Below, piece after piece: positions 12,942-14,104 of a stretch of 14,104 nucleotides of DNA (within the stretch, counting starts at the first letter, position 1; every line of letters starts with the position of its first letter). A program made the translations under genes and the position numbers. The notes below the pieces were generated by a model. That model was not told where the DNA came from. It searched no databases and was given only the letters and a program-made list of their open reading frames with translations. Source of the stretch: an uncultured bacterium (GTDB taxonomy: Bacteria; Bacillota; Clostridia; Lachnospirales; Anaerotignaceae); NCBI GenBank assembly GCA_905214825.1, contig CAJMNV010000042.1, positions 1 to 14,104 on the forward strand, in the 5' to 3' direction.

Positions 12942-13943
12942 ATGGAAGAAAAGAAAAGAATATTTAGTGGTATGCAACCATCTGGTTTGATTACATTGGG
13001 AAATTATTTGGGGGCTTTGAAAAATTGGACAACATTACAAGATGATTATGATTGTTTGTATTGTATTGTGGATATGCATGCCATTACAGTCAGACAAGAC
13101 CCTGCAAAACTGAGAAAACAAGCAAGAGATTTGTTGGCACAATATTTGGCAGTTGGCATTGACCCTGAAAAAAATATTATTTATTATCAGTCCCATGTGA
13201 CACAGCACGCAGAATTGGCTTGGATATTGAATTGTTATACGTATATGGGGGAATTGAACCGCATGACACAGTTCAAAGACAAGTCTGCAAAACACGCAGA
13301 TAATATCAATGCAGGATTGTTTACCTATCCAACATTGATGGCGGCAGATATTTTGTTGTACCAAACAGATTTGGTGCCTGTTGGCGAAGACCAAAGACAA
13401 CATTTGGAATTGACAAGAGATATTGCAACACGTTTCAATGGTATATATGGTGATGTGTTTAAAATTCCAGAAGCATATATTGGCAAATTGGGGGCAAGGA
13501 TAATGGCATTGCAAGAACCAACCAAAAAGATGTCAAAATCTGATGAAAACCAAAACAATACCATTGCATTGTTGGACGAGCCAAATGTGATTATGAATAA
13601 AGTCAAACGTGCCGTGACAGATTCTGATAATGAAGTGCGTTTTGATGCGGAAAAACCGGGTATTTCCAATTTGTTAAGCATTTATTGTACTTGTACTGGA
13701 AAAACCATTGCACAAGCAGAACAAGAATTTGCAAATGTGGGATATGGCACATTCAAAACAGCTGTGGGGGAAGCGGTGGTTGCAGAATTGGAACCCATAC
13801 AGCAAAAAGTCAGAGAATTGGAAAAAAACAAAGATTATTTGGACGAAGTCATCAAAAATGGTGCAGAACGTGCTGGTAAATTGGCGACAAGAACATTGAC
13901 AAAAGTACAAAAGAAAATTGGTTTCCCACCTGTTATTCGATAA
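12942..13943 (+). CDS. trpS: Tryptophanyl-tRNA synthetase
   Basis: This class I aminoacyl-tRNA synthetase charges tRNA-Trp. The 333-residue length is normal for the compact bacterial form. The HIGH-type site appears as PSGLITLGNYLGAL (13-26), with TLGN as the usual TrpRS variant. PVGEDQRQHLEL (146-157) shapes the tryptophan pocket, and KMSKSDENQN (196-205) is the KMSKS loop. The C-terminal helices contain the anticodon-binding part and end GFPPVIR. AGAGGA (12925-12930) lies 11 bases before the ATG. No T-box leader is present: the gap from the PspC gene is only 36 bases, so expression probably depends on upstream transcription. A terminator follows. Confidence 0.97.
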   Translation: MEEKKRIFSGMQPSGLITLGNYLGALKNWTTLQDDYDCLYCIVDMHAITVRQDPAKLRKQARDLLAQYLAVGIDPEKNIIYYQSHVTQHAELAWILNCYTYMGELNRMTQFKDKSAKHADNINAGLFTYPTLMAADILLYQTDLVPVGEDQRQHLELTRDIATRFNGIYGDVFKIPEAYIGKLGARIMALQEPTKKMSKSDENQNNTIALLDEPNVIMNKVKRAVTDSDNEVRFDAEKPGISNLLSIYCTCTGKTIAQAEQEFANVGYGTFKTAVGEAVVAELEPIQQKVRELEKNKDYLDEVIKNGAERAGKLATRTLTKVQKKIGFPPVIR

Positions 13944-13960
13944 TATGTCATAAAAAAACA

Positions 13961-13999
13961 AAGGAGAATACTTTGATTTTTCAAAGGATTCTCTTTTTT
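13961..13999 (+). terminator. Intrinsic terminator after trpS
   Basis: GAGAAT-A-CTTTGA (13964-13976) pairs with TCAAAG-G-ATTCTC (13981-13993) with one central mismatch around a TTTT loop. The stem extends outward through AAG, and a TTTTTT run follows. It closes the radC-trpS region. Confidence 0.85.
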
Positions 14000-14021
14000 A
14001 TAATGCATAAGACAGAAAGCC

Positions 14022-14039
14022 CATGGTCTTTAGACCATG
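14022..14039. repeat. Perfect hairpin resembling an IS200/IS605 end
   Basis: CATGGTCT (14022-14029) and AGACCATG (14032-14039) form a perfect 8-bp stem with a TT centre, inside GAAAGCCCATGG...CCATGAGATGAATGAC. Hairpins of this form, preceded by GAAAGCCC-like sequence, mark the ends of IS200/IS605-type elements and the tail of TnpB-associated RNA as I recall them. No transposase gene is visible upstream, so this would be a solitary end or the edge of an element running past the window. No T run follows the stem. Confidence 0.4.
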
Positions 14040-14104
14040 AGATGAATGACATTAGATTTAGAATTCATAAATTTTTTACTAAAAAGTTATGAAATAAGTA
14101 AAAT

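Overview
The window looks like a chromosomal segment of a low-GC, anaerobic Gram-positive bacterium, most likely a clostridium of the Lachnospirales type. The evidence is the S16-end/khpA/rimM/trmD order, the two-subunit iron-sulfur L-serine dehydratase, AGGAGG-type ribosome binding sites, AT-rich spacers and a marked preference for TTG leucine codons. The genus cannot be named from the sequence. All recognised genes lie on the + strand and the coding strand is visibly richer in G than C, which fits a leading-strand location.

Region 1 (1-1700) is the translation/tRNA cluster: the probable last codons of rpsP, then khpA, rimM and trmD. A terminator-like hairpin sits between khpA and rimM. trmD ends at a strong terminator, and rplS, the usual next gene, is absent.

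Region 2 (1854-7883) is the least conventional part. A 12-helix MMPL/RND-type membrane protein with a small bactofilin-like beta tail overlaps the start of a 1068-residue exported, membrane-anchored protein. In that second protein two blocks of GLUG-type beta-solenoid repeats are split by a coiled-coil of about 335 residues. A small GxCGxK-type protein of unknown function follows. A nested hairpin terminator with a perfect 16-bp outer stem closes the unit. The pair looks like a cell-envelope export or surface-assembly module without an assigned function.

Region 3 (7884-11225) is a serine-use unit: sdaAB, sdaAA (iron-sulfur L-serine dehydratase) and sstT (Na+/serine-threonine symporter), with a clear sigma-A promoter and a clear terminator. 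Together these genes would import serine and deaminate it to pyruvate and ammonia. The unit is bracketed by two gene remnants: a permease-like C-terminus at 7889-7981 and an ABM-domain gene lacking its N-terminus at 11275-11487. sstT is flanked by an inverted pair of 15-bp elements that differ at one position.

Region 4 (11238-14104) has a promoter, the ABM remnant, then tightly packed DUF402, radC and PspC-domain genes, then trpS and its terminator. The last 100 bases carry a hairpin resembling an IS200/IS605 end.

No tRNA, rRNA or CRISPR array was seen.
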